64,000 bases of DNA from Ruminococcus sp. AF31-8BH (lineage in GTDB: Bacteria; Bacillota; Clostridia; Lachnospirales; Lachnospiraceae): assembly GCF_003460605.1 (NCBI RefSeq), contig NZ_QTVN01000019.1, positions 357-64,356 on the forward strand, read 5' to 3'. The notes under the pieces were generated by a model, which saw only the letters and a program-made list of their open reading frames with translations, made no database searches and was not told the DNA's origin. Positions 51,871 to 60,994 of this stretch are shown here, piece by piece. How positions within the stretch are numbered: the first letter of the stretch is position 1; each line of letters opens with the position of its first letter. Both the position numbers and the translations under genes were made by a program.

Positions 51871-53118
51871 TCATTCCTCGAACAGACGGATTTTTCCATA
51901 TTCTCCGTCAAATCCAGGTGTGCAGATTACCTTTCCATCTCTTAATCTTTGAATTCCGGACGCGATTCTGGTGCCGTTTTCCCGCTCTATATCTGCTATA
52001 GGAACTTTTCGCAAAATTGCAAATTCCGAGCCAAATTTCTGAAGCATTTTCTCGTATTCTCCGGTTACGGTTTTGGCTGCAGGAGACTTTCCCACACAGG
52101 CGGAAATCACCTCCGGAAGGGGTACAATACTCTCAAAAGGTCTGGCATTTTCTTTCACAAATCCGGCATCCCTGTCTGCCAGTTCCATGATTCTATGGTC
52201 TACCCCTATGGTTAGTTTCTTCCCGCATACCGGACATTTTCCGTGGTATTTTTCTGCCTCCTCGGGGCTTAAACAGATGTGGCATTTCCGGTGTCCGTCG
52301 TAATGATATTTCCCCTCTTCCGGGAAAAATTCCAGGGTTCCTTCCAGGCCTTTTCCATACTGAATGGCACCGTGAAGCCCCTCATAGGAAAGATCAATGT
52401 CCAAAAGATTGGCCTCTCTTCCCAGCTTGGAAGGGGAGTGGGCATCTGAATTTGAGATAAGCTGAAGTCCGTCAAGAGCAGATAAGCGCCAGTTCATCGG
52501 CGGGTCGGAAGACAGTCCGGTTTCCACAGCATGCACATAAGGAGTCAGATCCTCAAAGCACTCTTCCATGGTATCAAAGCCGGAAAAAGCTCCGAATAAT
52601 GCGAAATGCGGAGTCCAGATATGAGCTGGAACCAGCATTCCCCGGGGACAGTTTTCCAGAAGCATCTCAAGAAGATCATGGCAGTCCAGGCCGAGAATGG
52701 GCCTGCCGTCTGAATGGATATTTCCGATTTTTTCCAGGCTTTCTGCCATTTGATCTGCCGCTTCAAGGCCTGGCAAAAGCAGTACATTGTGAACCTTCCG
52801 GCACTTTCCATTCTTTTTATAAATAGAACTGATCTCACCTGTTACTACAAAGCGGGGTGCCTGTCCGGGAAGGTTTCGTGCCTCTTCCAGCACATATTCG
52901 TCCTTCAGGCGATATAAGCCTTCCTCTGCAGGGATCAGTTTTTCTTTTAGTTCTTCCCTCCATGCAGGGTGGGTAAAATCCCCTGTTCCAATAAGGGTAA
53001 TCCCCTTTTTCCTTGCCCAAAGATCCAGATATTCCGGGGTTCCAAGCTTGCTGGTAGCCATGGAATATCTGGAATGAATGTGAAGATCTGCAATTACTTT
53101 CACTGTATTTTGCTCCAT
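51871..53118 (-). CDS. Endonuclease Q family protein (PHP fold)
   Basis: The 415-residue protein has PHP motifs IADLHIHSRYS, GTGDFTHPAW, PAHIWTPHF and ISNSDAHSP, and a zinc finger CHIC..CPVCGKKL (about residues 278-300). EndoQ cuts DNA 5' of uracil, hypoxanthine and abasic sites; it is known in archaea and a few Bacillales. All PHP metal ligands visible are kept. It is encoded after the SprT-like gene (17-base gap), suggesting a DNA-damage or maintenance unit. Confidence 0.9.
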   Translation of the reverse strand: MEQNTVKVIADLHIHSRYSMATSKLGTPEYLDLWARKKGITLIGTGDFTHPAWREELKEKLIPAEEGLYRLKDEYVLEEARNLPGQAPRFVVTGEISSIYKKNGKCRKVHNVLLLPGLEAADQMAESLEKIGNIHSDGRPILGLDCHDLLEMLLENCPRGMLVPAHIWTPHFALFGAFSGFDTMEECFEDLTPYVHAVETGLSSDPPMNWRLSALDGLQLISNSDAHSPSKLGREANLLDIDLSYEGLHGAIQYGKGLEGTLEFFPEEGKYHYDGHRKCHICLSPEEAEKYHGKCPVCGKKLTIGVDHRIMELADRDAGFVKENARPFESIVPLPEVISACVGKSPAAKTVTGEYEKMLQKFGSEFAILRKVPIADIERENGTRIASGIQRLRDGKVICTPGFDGEYGKIRLFEE

Positions 53119-53135
53119 TTCTTATCTAAAATTGG

Positions 53136-53714
53136 TTACTTAGACTCCTGCATGCCAAGCTCCATCAGCTTCCAGCCGTTGTCCTTCAGCCATTTTTTCT
53201 GCTCCTTATAACCGGGCAAAACTGCGCTGACTTCGTTCCAGAATGCCTGGGAATGGTTCATCTGTCTGCGGTGGCAGAGCTCATGGACAACCACATAATC
53301 GAGCACCTCTGGCGGTGCCAGAATCAGCAGCCAGTTAAAGTTCAGATTTCCATTTGCACTGCAGCTGCCCCATCTTGTTTTCTGCTGGCGCAGGGTAATT
53401 CTTCCGTAGCTTACCCCTATTTTTTCTGCAAAATAGGCTGTGCGCTCTGGAATTTTCCGGCAGGCTTCCTGCTGCAGACGGGTTCGTTCTTCCTTTGAAA
53501 GTCCCGGAACTGTTTCTCTTTGCACTTCCCTTTTCTGGATTTTCTCCAGATTTTTCAAAATCCATTCCTGCTTCTGCTCAACAAATCTGCGGATTCTCAC
53601 CTGGGATAATCGAAGAGGTGCACGGACGATGATCTGACCATCCGGTTTGATTTCCAGACTCATGGTTTTTCGCTGGCTTCGGATGATCTGATAGGAAATC
53701 TTCTCATTTAGCAT
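53136..53714 (-). CDS. YgjP/SprT-like M48-type metalloprotease (DUF45)
   Basis: The 192-residue protein has an N-terminal beta region (SYQIIRSQRKTMSLEI), GRITLRQQKTRWGSCSANGNL, and the zinc site HELCHRRQMNHSQAFW (HExxH plus a third ligand). YgjP-family enzymes are thought to be DNA-associated proteases. It overlaps the HD gene by seven bases and precedes the EndoQ gene. Confidence 0.92.
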   Translation of the reverse strand: MLNEKISYQIIRSQRKTMSLEIKPDGQIIVRAPLRLSQVRIRRFVEQKQEWILKNLEKIQKREVQRETVPGLSKEERTRLQQEACRKIPERTAYFAEKIGVSYGRITLRQQKTRWGSCSANGNLNFNWLLILAPPEVLDYVVVHELCHRRQMNHSQAFWNEVSAVLPGYKEQKKWLKDNGWKLMELGMQESK

Positions 53715-54493
53715 AAGATATTCTCCATATAATCATTCATCTGCTGATCCAGGATTTTCATCTTTTCCAGAGTATCTTTTTCTTTATAATCCAGCCGCCA
53801 TATGATCCTGGAAATGTAATCCTCTTCCTTCATGATCTGCCAGGTTTCTTTGAAATTCAGGTCATAATACTGCGCCACATAGGACACCCAGTAGTCCACA
53901 GATGTCACACGGTCCGGAGACAAAACAGCTTCTTTTTTCAGACAGGATTCCCATACCTTTGGAGAGATCAGCCCCTCTCCGGCTTTCTCCTGGGGAACCC
54001 CGATCATTGCCTCAACGGACTCCTGCAGCTTAACCCGGCAGTTGTCCAGCTTATCTGCATCGCGGATCATTTTTGCATGGAAAAGGATTCTTTCATCTGT
54101 AATTCCTTCCAACTTAAAATCGCTGTGTCTGGCGATTGCTGTATGGATAATCTCATCGAATTCCGGGTCTGGAAGGAATCTGCGGATCATAGGGTTTTCC
54201 CCTTCAAAAAGAAGCTGTGCGCCAAACGCTGCATGATCCATCGTGTCCGGGGAAAAGCTGTTATACAGGCGCAGCTGCTCGAATCTTCCAATGTCATGAA
54301 GCAGCGCGATCAGCTCTGCCAGCTGCTGGTCTTCTTCATTTAAATGCATTCTTTTGCCAATTTCACGGGCACTTTTTACCACGCCATAAGTGTGAACAAT
54401 CTTTAATTTTATTTTCTCATCTTCTCTGTCATACTCATCTAAATACGCTTCAAATGCGTCTCTTGCCTGTTTAAAATCCAGTTTCACGGTCAT
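53708..54493 (-). CDS. HD-domain phosphohydrolase
   Basis: The 261-residue protein has HTYGVVKSAREIGKR, LIALLHDIGRFEQ (HD), IHTAIARHSDF and IRDADKLDN, the full set of HD metal ligands. The substrate (nucleotide or cyclic dinucleotide) is unknown. It is the first gene of the four-gene operon ending with the phosphoesterase at 51372. Confidence 0.9.
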   Translation of the reverse strand: MTVKLDFKQARDAFEAYLDEYDREDEKIKLKIVHTYGVVKSAREIGKRMHLNEEDQQLAELIALLHDIGRFEQLRLYNSFSPDTMDHAAFGAQLLFEGENPMIRRFLPDPEFDEIIHTAIARHSDFKLEGITDERILFHAKMIRDADKLDNCRVKLQESVEAMIGVPQEKAGEGLISPKVWESCLKKEAVLSPDRVTSVDYWVSYVAQYYDLNFKETWQIMKEEDYISRIIWRLDYKEKDTLEKMKILDQQMNDYMENILC

Positions 54494-54613
54494 GTTCCTC
54501 TCTATCTTTTAGGCTTATTACAGTGTCATTATAAACTACCACAGTTGCTTTTCCAATACTATCCGCAGTTTTTCAAAATTATTTTCCCGGACACTTTACA
54601 GGGTGTATCAGGC

Positions 54614-54642
54614 TTGCACCTTCTTCACCTGTAACGTATAAT
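54614..54642 (+). promoter_or_regulatory. Promoter of the AraC-family gene
   Basis: TTGCAC (54614-54619) and TATAAT (54637-54642) have 17-base spacing, 30 bases before the ATG. Confidence 0.7.
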
Positions 54643-54672
54643 GGGAGCAACGGCACATACTATAAGGAGGTC

Positions 54673-55572
54673 ATGATGGCAGAGAAGAAAACAGAAATCT
54701 CCCCAAATGTTGACGAGACCATGAAGGAACTGGAGACTCATGGTTCTTTTGAGCTGCCTGTGGAAACCTATACAGATAACTGCGTGATTTTCCGCTCCCT
54801 TTACAACCACTGGCATAAGGAAATGGAGATCATCTGCATCGACCAGGGAAGCGGCCTTGCAAGGCTGAACCGGGAGACCCTGCGCCTGAAGGAGGGAGAT
54901 CTTCTTATTGTAAACAGCGGGGTTCTTCATGGAATTAAATCCGATTCCCGGCATATTTTATATTACAGAAGCGTTGTGTTTGACCTTAGTTTTCTGGCCG
55001 GACCTGCAGGAGATCTCTGCCAGGAAAAGGTGATTTCCCTTCTTATGGAAAACCGGGCGGAATTCACTCACCTGATCACCCGTTCCCATGAAAACTACGG
55101 CAACATTTTCCATCTCTTCTGTGAAATCCATCAGTGCCATAAGGACAAGCCGCCTTTCTATTATATGAAATTAAAGGGGCTTTTTTACGGACTTTTTTAT
55201 GAAATGCTTGCAGGAAATTATATTATTACCACGGATGCAGAGCAGAACAGAAATCTTTTATCCATAAAAAAGGTGTTGGACTACATCAGTGCCCACTACC
55301 GGGAGCCTTTGTCTGTTAAAGAATTATCAGGGCTTTCCAATTACAGTGAATTTTATTTTATGAAGCTTTTTAAGCAGTATACTGGAAAAACGGCAGCCGC
55401 TTATCTGAATGATTACAGGCTTGAGAAGGCAAAATCCCTTCTTCTGCATACAGATGCTTCGGTCACGGACATTGCTCTTGACGTGGGCTTTAACAATACC
55501 AGCTATTTTATAAAAAAATTTCAGGAGGCCAACCAGCTTTCCCCTCACAAATTTCGCAAAAAAATGTCATAA
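54673..55572 (+). CDS. AraC-family regulator with cupin N-domain
   Basis: The 299-residue protein has a cupin-like ligand domain (about 20-160; HWHKEMEIICIDQGSG, LKEGDLLIVNSGVLHGI) and a C-terminal double helix-turn-helix (about 200-299; PLSVKELSGLSNYSEFYFMKLFKQYTG and VTDIALDVGFNNTSYFIKKFQ). It is typical of sugar-responsive activators. It lies directly before glgP but each has its own promoter; control of glgP is possible. Confidence 0.93.
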   Translation: MMAEKKTEISPNVDETMKELETHGSFELPVETYTDNCVIFRSLYNHWHKEMEIICIDQGSGLARLNRETLRLKEGDLLIVNSGVLHGIKSDSRHILYYRSVVFDLSFLAGPAGDLCQEKVISLLMENRAEFTHLITRSHENYGNIFHLFCEIHQCHKDKPPFYYMKLKGLFYGLFYEMLAGNYIITTDAEQNRNLLSIKKVLDYISAHYREPLSVKELSGLSNYSEFYFMKLFKQYTGKTAAAYLNDYRLEKAKSLLLHTDASVTDIALDVGFNNTSYFIKKFQEANQLSPHKFRKKMS

Positions 55573-55661
55573 CAGAACAGTTTTGTTGTATTTTTCTTTC
55601 ATCTGCATATGCTAATATAACACCATCAAACACAGGTAATCGCTCTTGAAAGGAGAAAATT

Positions 55662-57920
55662 ATGGAAGCTTTAAAAACTATGATTCAGGACATGTTTGGC
55701 AAAGACTGCAGCGCATGTACCAACCAGGAAGTATACGAAGCCCTTCTCACATACACCAAAAAACAGCTTGCTGCAAAGGGCTATCATGAGGGAAAGAAAA
55801 AAATCTATTATATCTCTGCAGAGTTCCTTATTGGAAAGCTTCTTTCCAACAATCTGATCAACCTTGGCATCTATGATGAGGTTGCAGAATTCTTAAAAGA
55901 GAGCGGCAAATCCCTTGCTGAGATTGAGTCCGTTGAGCCGGAACCATCTCTTGGAAACGGCGGACTTGGACGTCTGGCTGCCTGCTTTTTGGATTCTATC
56001 GCAACACTTGGACTTCCTGGAGAAGGTATCGGACTGAACTATCATCTGGGACTTTTCAAACAGGTTTTTGAGAACAACCTTCAGCATGAGGTTCCGAACC
56101 CATGGATCACTCCTGAGTCCTGGCTGACTGCTACAGATGTGACTTACATGGTTCCGTTCAGAGGCTTTTCCCTGAAATCTACTATGTATAATATTGATGT
56201 TGCAGGCTATGAAAACAAAGCAATCCATCTTCGTCTTTTCGATATTGACCTGGCAGATGAGTCCATGGTTCATGACGGAATTGCTTTCAACAAGAAAGAC
56301 ATTCTGCACAACCTGACACTGTTCCTGTACCCGGATGACAGCGATGAGGACGGACGCAAGCTTCGTGTTTACCAGCAGTATTTCATGGTAAGCAACGCTG
56401 CACAGCTGATTCTGGATGAGGCAGTTTCCAAGGGAAGCAATCTTCACGACCTTGCTGATTATGCAGTTGTTCAGATCAACGATACTCACCCGAGCATGAT
56501 CATTCCGGAGTTTATCCGTCTCCTTGGAGAGAAGGGAATCGGCTTTGATGAGGCTGCTGATATCGTTTCCCATGTATGCGCATATACCAACCATACTATC
56601 CTGGCTGAGGCTCTTGAGAAATGGCCGATCCACTATCTGGAGGATATTGTTCCGCAGCTTGTTCCGATCATCCGCAAGTTAGATGAGAAGGTTAAAGCAA
56701 AATATCTGGCTGAGAATCTTGCTATTATTGACAGCAATAATCTGGTTCACATGGCTCATATGGATATTCATTACGGATTCTCTATCAACGGTGTTGCTGC
56801 TCTTCATACCGAAATTCTGAAGAACTCTGAGCTGCATCAGTTCTATGAGATTTATCCGGAAAAATTCAATAATAAGACCAATGGCATTACATTCCGCAGA
56901 TGGCTGATGTACTGCAACCAGCCTCTTGCAAAATATATCTCTTCTCTGATCGGAGATGGATACAAGAAAAATGCAGATGAGCTGAAAAAGCTGCTTGCTT
57001 TCAAGGATGACCAGAAGGTTCTGGATCAGCTGCTTGCAATTAAGGCGGATGCGAAGAAAATCTGCAAGGATTTTGTTCTGGAAAATACTGGTGTCGAGAT
57101 TGATGAGAACAGTGTTTTTGATATCCAGATCAAAAGACTTCATGAGTACAAGCGTCAGCAGCTGAATGCGCTGTATATTATCTATAAATATCTGGAGATC
57201 AAGGGCGGCAAGAAGCCGGAGAGACCGATTACTTTCATTTTTGGTGCAAAGGCTGCTCCTGCTTATTATATCGCTAAGGATATCATTCATCTGCTTCTGA
57301 CTCTGGAGACTTTGATCCAGAATGACCCGGATGTGGCTCCTTATATGAAGCTTGTTATGGTTGAGAACTACAATGTGAGCGCAGCTGAGAAGCTGATTCC
57401 GGCTTGTGATATTTCTGAGCAGATTTCTCTTGCTTCTAAGGAAGCCAGCGGTACCGGAAACATGAAGTTTATGCTGAATGGTGCGGTTACTCTTGGTACC
57501 ATGGATGGTGCAAATGTGGAGATCAGTGAGCTGGTTGGCGAGGATAATATTTATATCTTTGGTGAGTCCAGTGATGAGATTATTAAGCATTATGAGAAGG
57601 CCGATTATAATTCCCGTGCGATTTATGAGGGGGATGCTGATATTAAGAAGTATGTGGATTTCATTGTCAGCGAGCCGATGCTGAAGATTGGTAAAGAGGA
57701 GCATTTGAGAAACTTCTACAACGAGCTTCTGAATAAGGACTGGTTTATGACTTTACTGGATCTGAAGGATTATATTAAGGTTAAGGATCAGGTGTTTGCG
57801 GATTATGAGGATCGTAATGCGTGGGCGAAGAAGATGCTTGTGAATATTGGGGAGGCTGGATTCTTCTCTTCTGATAGAACGATTGAGCAGTATAATAAAG
57901 ATATTTGGCATTTGAACTAA
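55662..57920 (+). CDS. glgP: Glycogen/alpha-glucan phosphorylase
   Basis: The 752-residue enzyme releases glucose-1-phosphate from glycogen. It shows [49 protein letters not shown] and the PLP-lysine block [10 protein letters not shown]. Length is at the short end of the family (752 against about 800). An extended -10 (TGCTAATAT at about 55610) and a GAAAGGAG site precede it. The last 250 codons shift towards GAT/TAT/TTG-rich usage, visible but unexplained. Confidence 0.96.
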   Translation: MEALKTMIQDMFGKDCSACTNQEVYEALLTYTKKQLAAKGYHEGKKKIYYISAEFLIGKLLSNNLINLGIYDEVAEFLKESGKSLAEIESVEPEPSLGNGGLGRLAACFLDSIATLGLPGEGIGLNYHLGLFKQVFENNLQHEVPNPWITPESWLTATDVTYMVPFRGFSLKSTMYNIDVAGYENKAIHLRLFDIDLADESMVHDGIAFNKKDILHNLTLFLYPDDSDEDGRKLRVYQQYFMVSNAAQLILDEAVSKGSNLHDLADYAVVQINDTHPSMIIPEFIRLLGEKGIGFDEAADIVSHVCAYTNHTILAEALEKWPIHYLEDIVPQLVPIIRKLDEKVKAKYLAENLAIIDSNNLVHMAHMDIHYGFSINGVAALHTEILKNSELHQFYEIYPEKFNNKTNGITFRRWLMYCNQPLAKYISSLIGDGYKKNADELKKLLAFKDDQKVLDQLLAIKADAKKICKDFVLENTGVEIDENSVFDIQIKRLHEYKRQQLNALYIIYKYLEIKGGKKPERPITFIFGAKAAPAYYIAKDIIHLLLTLETLIQNDPDVAPYMKLVMVENYNVSAAEKLIPACDISEQISLASKEASGTGNMKFMLNGAVTLGTMDGANVEISELVGEDNIYIFGESSDEIIKHYEKADYNSRAIYEGDADIKKYVDFIVSEPMLKIGKEEHLRNFYNELLNKDWFMTLLDLKDYIKVKDQVFADYEDRNAWAKKMLVNIGEAGFFSSDRTIEQYNKDIWHLN

Positions 57921-57947
57921 ATAAAGTATTCAAGGCGGACGACATCC

Positions 57948-57995
57948 AGAAGCGGCAGGATTGTTATATTTTGTACAATCTTGACGCTTCTTTCT
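57948..57995 (+). terminator. Probable terminator of glgP
   Basis: AGAAGCG (57948-57954) and CGCTTCT (57985-57991) with inner GATTGT/ACAATC form a hairpin; the T tract is weak. Confidence 0.6.
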
Positions 57996-58035
57996 ATTCT
58001 TGATTTTCACTTGTAGGAAAATGGAGTGTAGAGGG

Positions 58036-59190
58036 TTAAATGTCTTTATAATACTGCGGGGAAATTACATCGCATTCTTTGCAGGTGCAGCCGTTGCGGT
58101 AGCCGTCGCAGCAGGCGGAGCTGGAGCAGTACATGTGGGTGTCGTTGATGTAGAAAAGGCCGGCGTACTGGGCGGAGGTGCGGTAGGCTTTGGTTTGTTT
58201 CTTGTTGTCGGCGTAGTAGATGCCGTTGGAGATGAGCATGTTCTCCGGGGTATAGTCGGTAAAGTCGAAGTAGTCCGCCTGGATGCCGTGGTTGGGGACT
58301 TTGACGCACCAGTAGTGTTCGTGGAGGGGCAGGGCGTCATCATAGTTGGCGGCGATCATTTCCATGTATTTCCCTGGAATGTCTCCGGTGAAAAGAACGT
58401 TCATTTCTCCGTCTGTGGTGCTGTGAAAGACCAGACTGATCTTGTTTTTGAACTGGCGGAGGTTGAGTTTTGCAGCTTCAAAGGTCTGGAGCATCTGGAT
58501 GACTGACGGGTCTTCTCTTAAGTCACGGAACTCGCATTCCAGAGCGTAAGCGTTGGTTTTGAGGGTTCCGCAGATAATCTGGCGCAGTTTGTCCGCGAAA
58601 GTTTCAAGGCGAAGCAAGGCTTCTGTAAACTCGTTTTCTCTGTTTGATACAGCGTTCTCTCTTTTCTCTAAAGACTGAATGTAGGCATAATTCTCGGCGG
58701 TTTCCTTCTCAATCACGCTGCAGTCTGGCCAGAGAACCTGGTATTTGCTCTCGAAGATATCTCCTCTTTTCAGAAATTCAATATTCTGGGGCTGTTTCAC
58801 CAGGGCTTCCACGAAGGCATAAAGGCTGATCTGTTTGCTGGGGAGATACGTATTTTTCATAAGATCGGAAAGCAGAAGAAGGGTGAGGGTTCGGCTCATG
58901 GAGGAAGCAGAAAATATGTCTGGAAGGTAAATTTTGTTAAAGTCATTGCTTCCCCTGTACTTTTTCAGCATGTAAAGAAGGCCGGATATATGGTCCAGCT
59001 GAAAATTGGTCAGTAGAAGGCTTTTGTGGGAAATGGTGGTAAAATCTGAGATGATCACATCAAAGATATCACTTCTTGGGTGTCCGTCAATCCGGTTATT
59101 GCTGGTTCCGAAATCTACCAGAAGACTTCCCTTGCGGTCCCGCAGACAGAAGCAGTCGCCGCAGCCTACATTATACATACGTACTTTCAT
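58036..59190 (-). CDS. Metallo-beta-lactamase-fold protein with incomplete zinc motif and Cys-rich tail
   Basis: The 384-residue protein starts MKVRMYNVGCGDCFCLRD (59190, after GGGGGAGG). It has the ComEC-like MBL order: VGCGDCFCL, LLVDFGTSN, LLTNFQLDHISGL, VLFTGDIP, VKVPNHGI. The zinc motif HxHxDH is NFQLDH, so the first two His are missing. A helical insert (about 155-230) carries charged repeats. The last 30 residues have a cluster of seven Cys (YCSSSACC, CTCKEC), a possible second metal site. It stands alone, convergent to glgP. Function unknown. Confidence 0.72.
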   Translation of the reverse strand: MKVRMYNVGCGDCFCLRDRKGSLLVDFGTSNNRIDGHPRSDIFDVIISDFTTISHKSLLLTNFQLDHISGLLYMLKKYRGSNDFNKIYLPDIFSASSMSRTLTLLLLSDLMKNTYLPSKQISLYAFVEALVKQPQNIEFLKRGDIFESKYQVLWPDCSVIEKETAENYAYIQSLEKRENAVSNRENEFTEALLRLETFADKLRQIICGTLKTNAYALECEFRDLREDPSVIQMLQTFEAAKLNLRQFKNKISLVFHSTTDGEMNVLFTGDIPGKYMEMIAANYDDALPLHEHYWCVKVPNHGIQADYFDFTDYTPENMLISNGIYYADNKKQTKAYRTSAQYAGLFYINDTHMYCSSSACCDGYRNGCTCKECDVISPQYYKDI

Positions 59191-59216
59191 TTTGCATTTC
59201 CTCCCCCGTATTTCGC

Positions 59217-59411
59217 ACACGAATTGCAAAGGCCGCTTTGCAGCGGAATCGTTCGTGAATATTTTCTATGTTACTGTTCACGGGTAATGTTCCGCGAGGT
59301 GTTTTTTGTGAACAAAGTTCACAGAAAACCCGAGGATTGCGGCGCGAAATCATGCAAAGCATGATTTCTGTGCATCGCGAAGCGTGTTACTGGGCACGGA
59401 GTGAACAGTGA
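59217..59411. repeat. Palindrome-rich intergenic element
   Basis: In the 356-base spacer between the MBL-like gene and nth there is a nested set of inverted repeats: CACGAA/TTCGTG (59217-59256) around TGCAAAG-gccg-CTTTGCA (59226-59243); GTGAAC-aaa-GTTCAC (59309-59323); AAATCATGC-aaa-GCATGATTT (59347-59367); and an outer pair ACTGTTCAC (59273-59281) with GTGAACAGT (59401-59409). No reading frame is present. It may be a dispersed repeat or a structured RNA. Confidence 0.6.
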
Positions 59412-59450
59412 CTTTCCATAATTTTAGCATAAAAACAGGACAGCGTAAAC

Positions 59451-59479
59451 TTGCAAAATTGCAATTTTCCCATTACAAT
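59451..59479 (+). promoter_or_regulatory. Promoter of nth
   Basis: TTGCAA (59451-59456) and TACAAT (59474-59479) have 17-base spacing. Confidence 0.65.
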
Positions 59480-59546
59480 ATACACAGAACTTGCCTTAAA
59501 ATAATAACGGAATCTGTAAGCATCCAGATTCTCAGAAAGGAATTTT

Positions 59547-60185
59547 ATGACAAAAGAAGAACTTGCTCTTGAAGTGATAGATCGGTTAAAAAAAGAATAT
59601 CCTCTGGCGGACTGTACCCTGGATTATGATGAGGCGTGGAAGCTTCTGGTAAGTGTGCGGCTGGCAGCGCAGTGTACGGACGCAAGGGTAAATGTAGTGG
59701 TTCAGGACCTGTACGCCAAATACCCGGATGTAGCCGCACTTGCATCTGCTACACCGGAAGAAATCGAGGCAATCGTAAAGCCCTGCGGACTGGGAAAAAG
59801 CAAAGCCCGTGACATCAGTGCCTGCATGAAGATCCTTCACGAGAAATACCAGGATAATGTTCCATGCGACTTCGATGCCCTTCTTGCCCTCCCCGGAGTT
59901 GGGCGAAAAAGCGCCAACCTGATCATGGGAGATGTGTTTGGCAAGCCTGCCATTGTCACAGATACCCACTGCATCCGCCTGACCAACCGAATCGGCCTTG
60001 TAGACAACATCAAAGAACCAAAGAAAGTGGAGATGGCACTTTGGAAAATCATTCCGCCGGAAGAAGGCAATGATTTCTGCCATCGCCTGGTCAACCACGG
60101 ACGTGAAGTCTGTACCGCAAGAACCAAACCTTACTGTGACAGATGCTGCCTGGCAGACATCTGCGCAAAAAACGGAGTCAGCTAA
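59547..60185 (+). CDS. nth: Endonuclease III
   Basis: The 212-residue DNA glycosylase/AP lyase removes oxidised pyrimidines. It has the helix-hairpin-helix LPGVGRKSANL with the catalytic Lys, the Asp in VTDTHCIRLTNR, and the 4Fe-4S loop CTARTKPYCDRCCLADIC (one residue longer than the usual C-x6-C spacing). The ATG follows AGAAAGGAATTTT. It is a single-gene unit. Confidence 0.95.
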   Translation: MTKEELALEVIDRLKKEYPLADCTLDYDEAWKLLVSVRLAAQCTDARVNVVVQDLYAKYPDVAALASATPEEIEAIVKPCGLGKSKARDISACMKILHEKYQDNVPCDFDALLALPGVGRKSANLIMGDVFGKPAIVTDTHCIRLTNRIGLVDNIKEPKKVEMALWKIIPPEEGNDFCHRLVNHGREVCTARTKPYCDRCCLADICAKNGVS

Positions 60186-60193
60186 AAAGAATC

Positions 60194-60244
60194 AAAAATC
60201 ACCGGAAAGCCACGTCTTTATGGCTGCTCCCCGGTGATTTTTTT
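60194..60244. terminator. Bidirectional terminator of nth and the ABC importer unit
   Basis: AAATCACCGG and CCGGTGATTT arms enclose an inner GCCA/TGGC stem, with T runs on both sides. The permease stop codon (60218) lies inside the hairpin. Confidence 0.88.
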
Positions 60245-60994
60245 CAGGAAAAATAAAAATATTTTCTCAAAGGTCATGCTCACAAATATAATCACAATGG
60301 TCCAGGCAAACAAGTCCGGTGTTTCCAGATAGACCTTAGATTTGTATAATTTTTCACCGATGGAACCGGTGGGAATTCCGATGACTTCGGCGGCAATTCC
60401 AGCCTTCCAGCAAAGCCCAAGTCCAAGCTTGCAGGCCGTAGCTGCATAAGGCATAACCTGGGAAAGATAAACAAATTCTACCTTTTTCCCAAGCCCTGCG
60501 CCAAAGGAATCTGCCATTTCCAGAAGCTGCTTATCCGTCTGCCGCAGGCCCTCCAGAAGGTTGGTGTAGACCACTGGAAAAACCATAAGAAAGGAAATAA
60601 AAACGGATAAATTTCTGGATGGAATCCAGATCAGGCACAGGATAATAAAGGAGGCAACCGGAGTGGCTTTGATCACTGTAATCAGCGGATCCATGAGAAT
60701 TTCCACTGCAGAAAACCCATAGGAAAGTGCCGCCAGCAAAGTTCCAAGAACCAGCGCCAGGGTAAATCCAAGAACGATCCTGCCAAAGCTGAATCCGATA
60801 GATCTCCAGAAATCTGCGGTCACAATCAGCTGCCCAAGCCTTCTTATAACAGAAACAGGAGATGCCAGAAGGATCTCCTGTTTCAGCCACATGCTGGCAA
60901 GCTGCCAGACCAGAATCCAGACGGCAGCTGCCAGTATTTTATAACATAACCGATGTTTTTTTATCTCATTAGCGTTTGTAGTAGAAGTCCTCAT
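60218..60994 (-). CDS. ABC importer permease (SsuC/TauC type)
   Basis: The 258-residue protein has about six membrane helices and the EAA loop (DKQLLEMADSFGAGLGKKVEFVYLSQV). It fits permeases for nitrate/sulfonate/taurine or thiamine-precursor import. The start MRTSTTNANE has GGAGG ten bases upstream and overlaps the binding-protein gene by 26 bases. No ATPase gene follows. Confidence 0.9.
   Translation of the reverse strand: MRTSTTNANEIKKHRLCYKILAAAVWILVWQLASMWLKQEILLASPVSVIRRLGQLIVTADFWRSIGFSFGRIVLGFTLALVLGTLLAALSYGFSAVEILMDPLITVIKATPVASFIILCLIWIPSRNLSVFISFLMVFPVVYTNLLEGLRQTDKQLLEMADSFGAGLGKKVEFVYLSQVMPYAATACKLGLGLCWKAGIAAEVIGIPTGSIGEKLYKSKVYLETPDLFAWTIVIIFVSMTFEKIFLFFLKKITGEQP

Noticed and set aside
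58000..58506. A plus-strand Gly/Val-rich frame near the MBL-like gene
   Set aside because: It is a shadow of the C-terminal part of the minus-strand gene, low in complexity and without a ribosome site.
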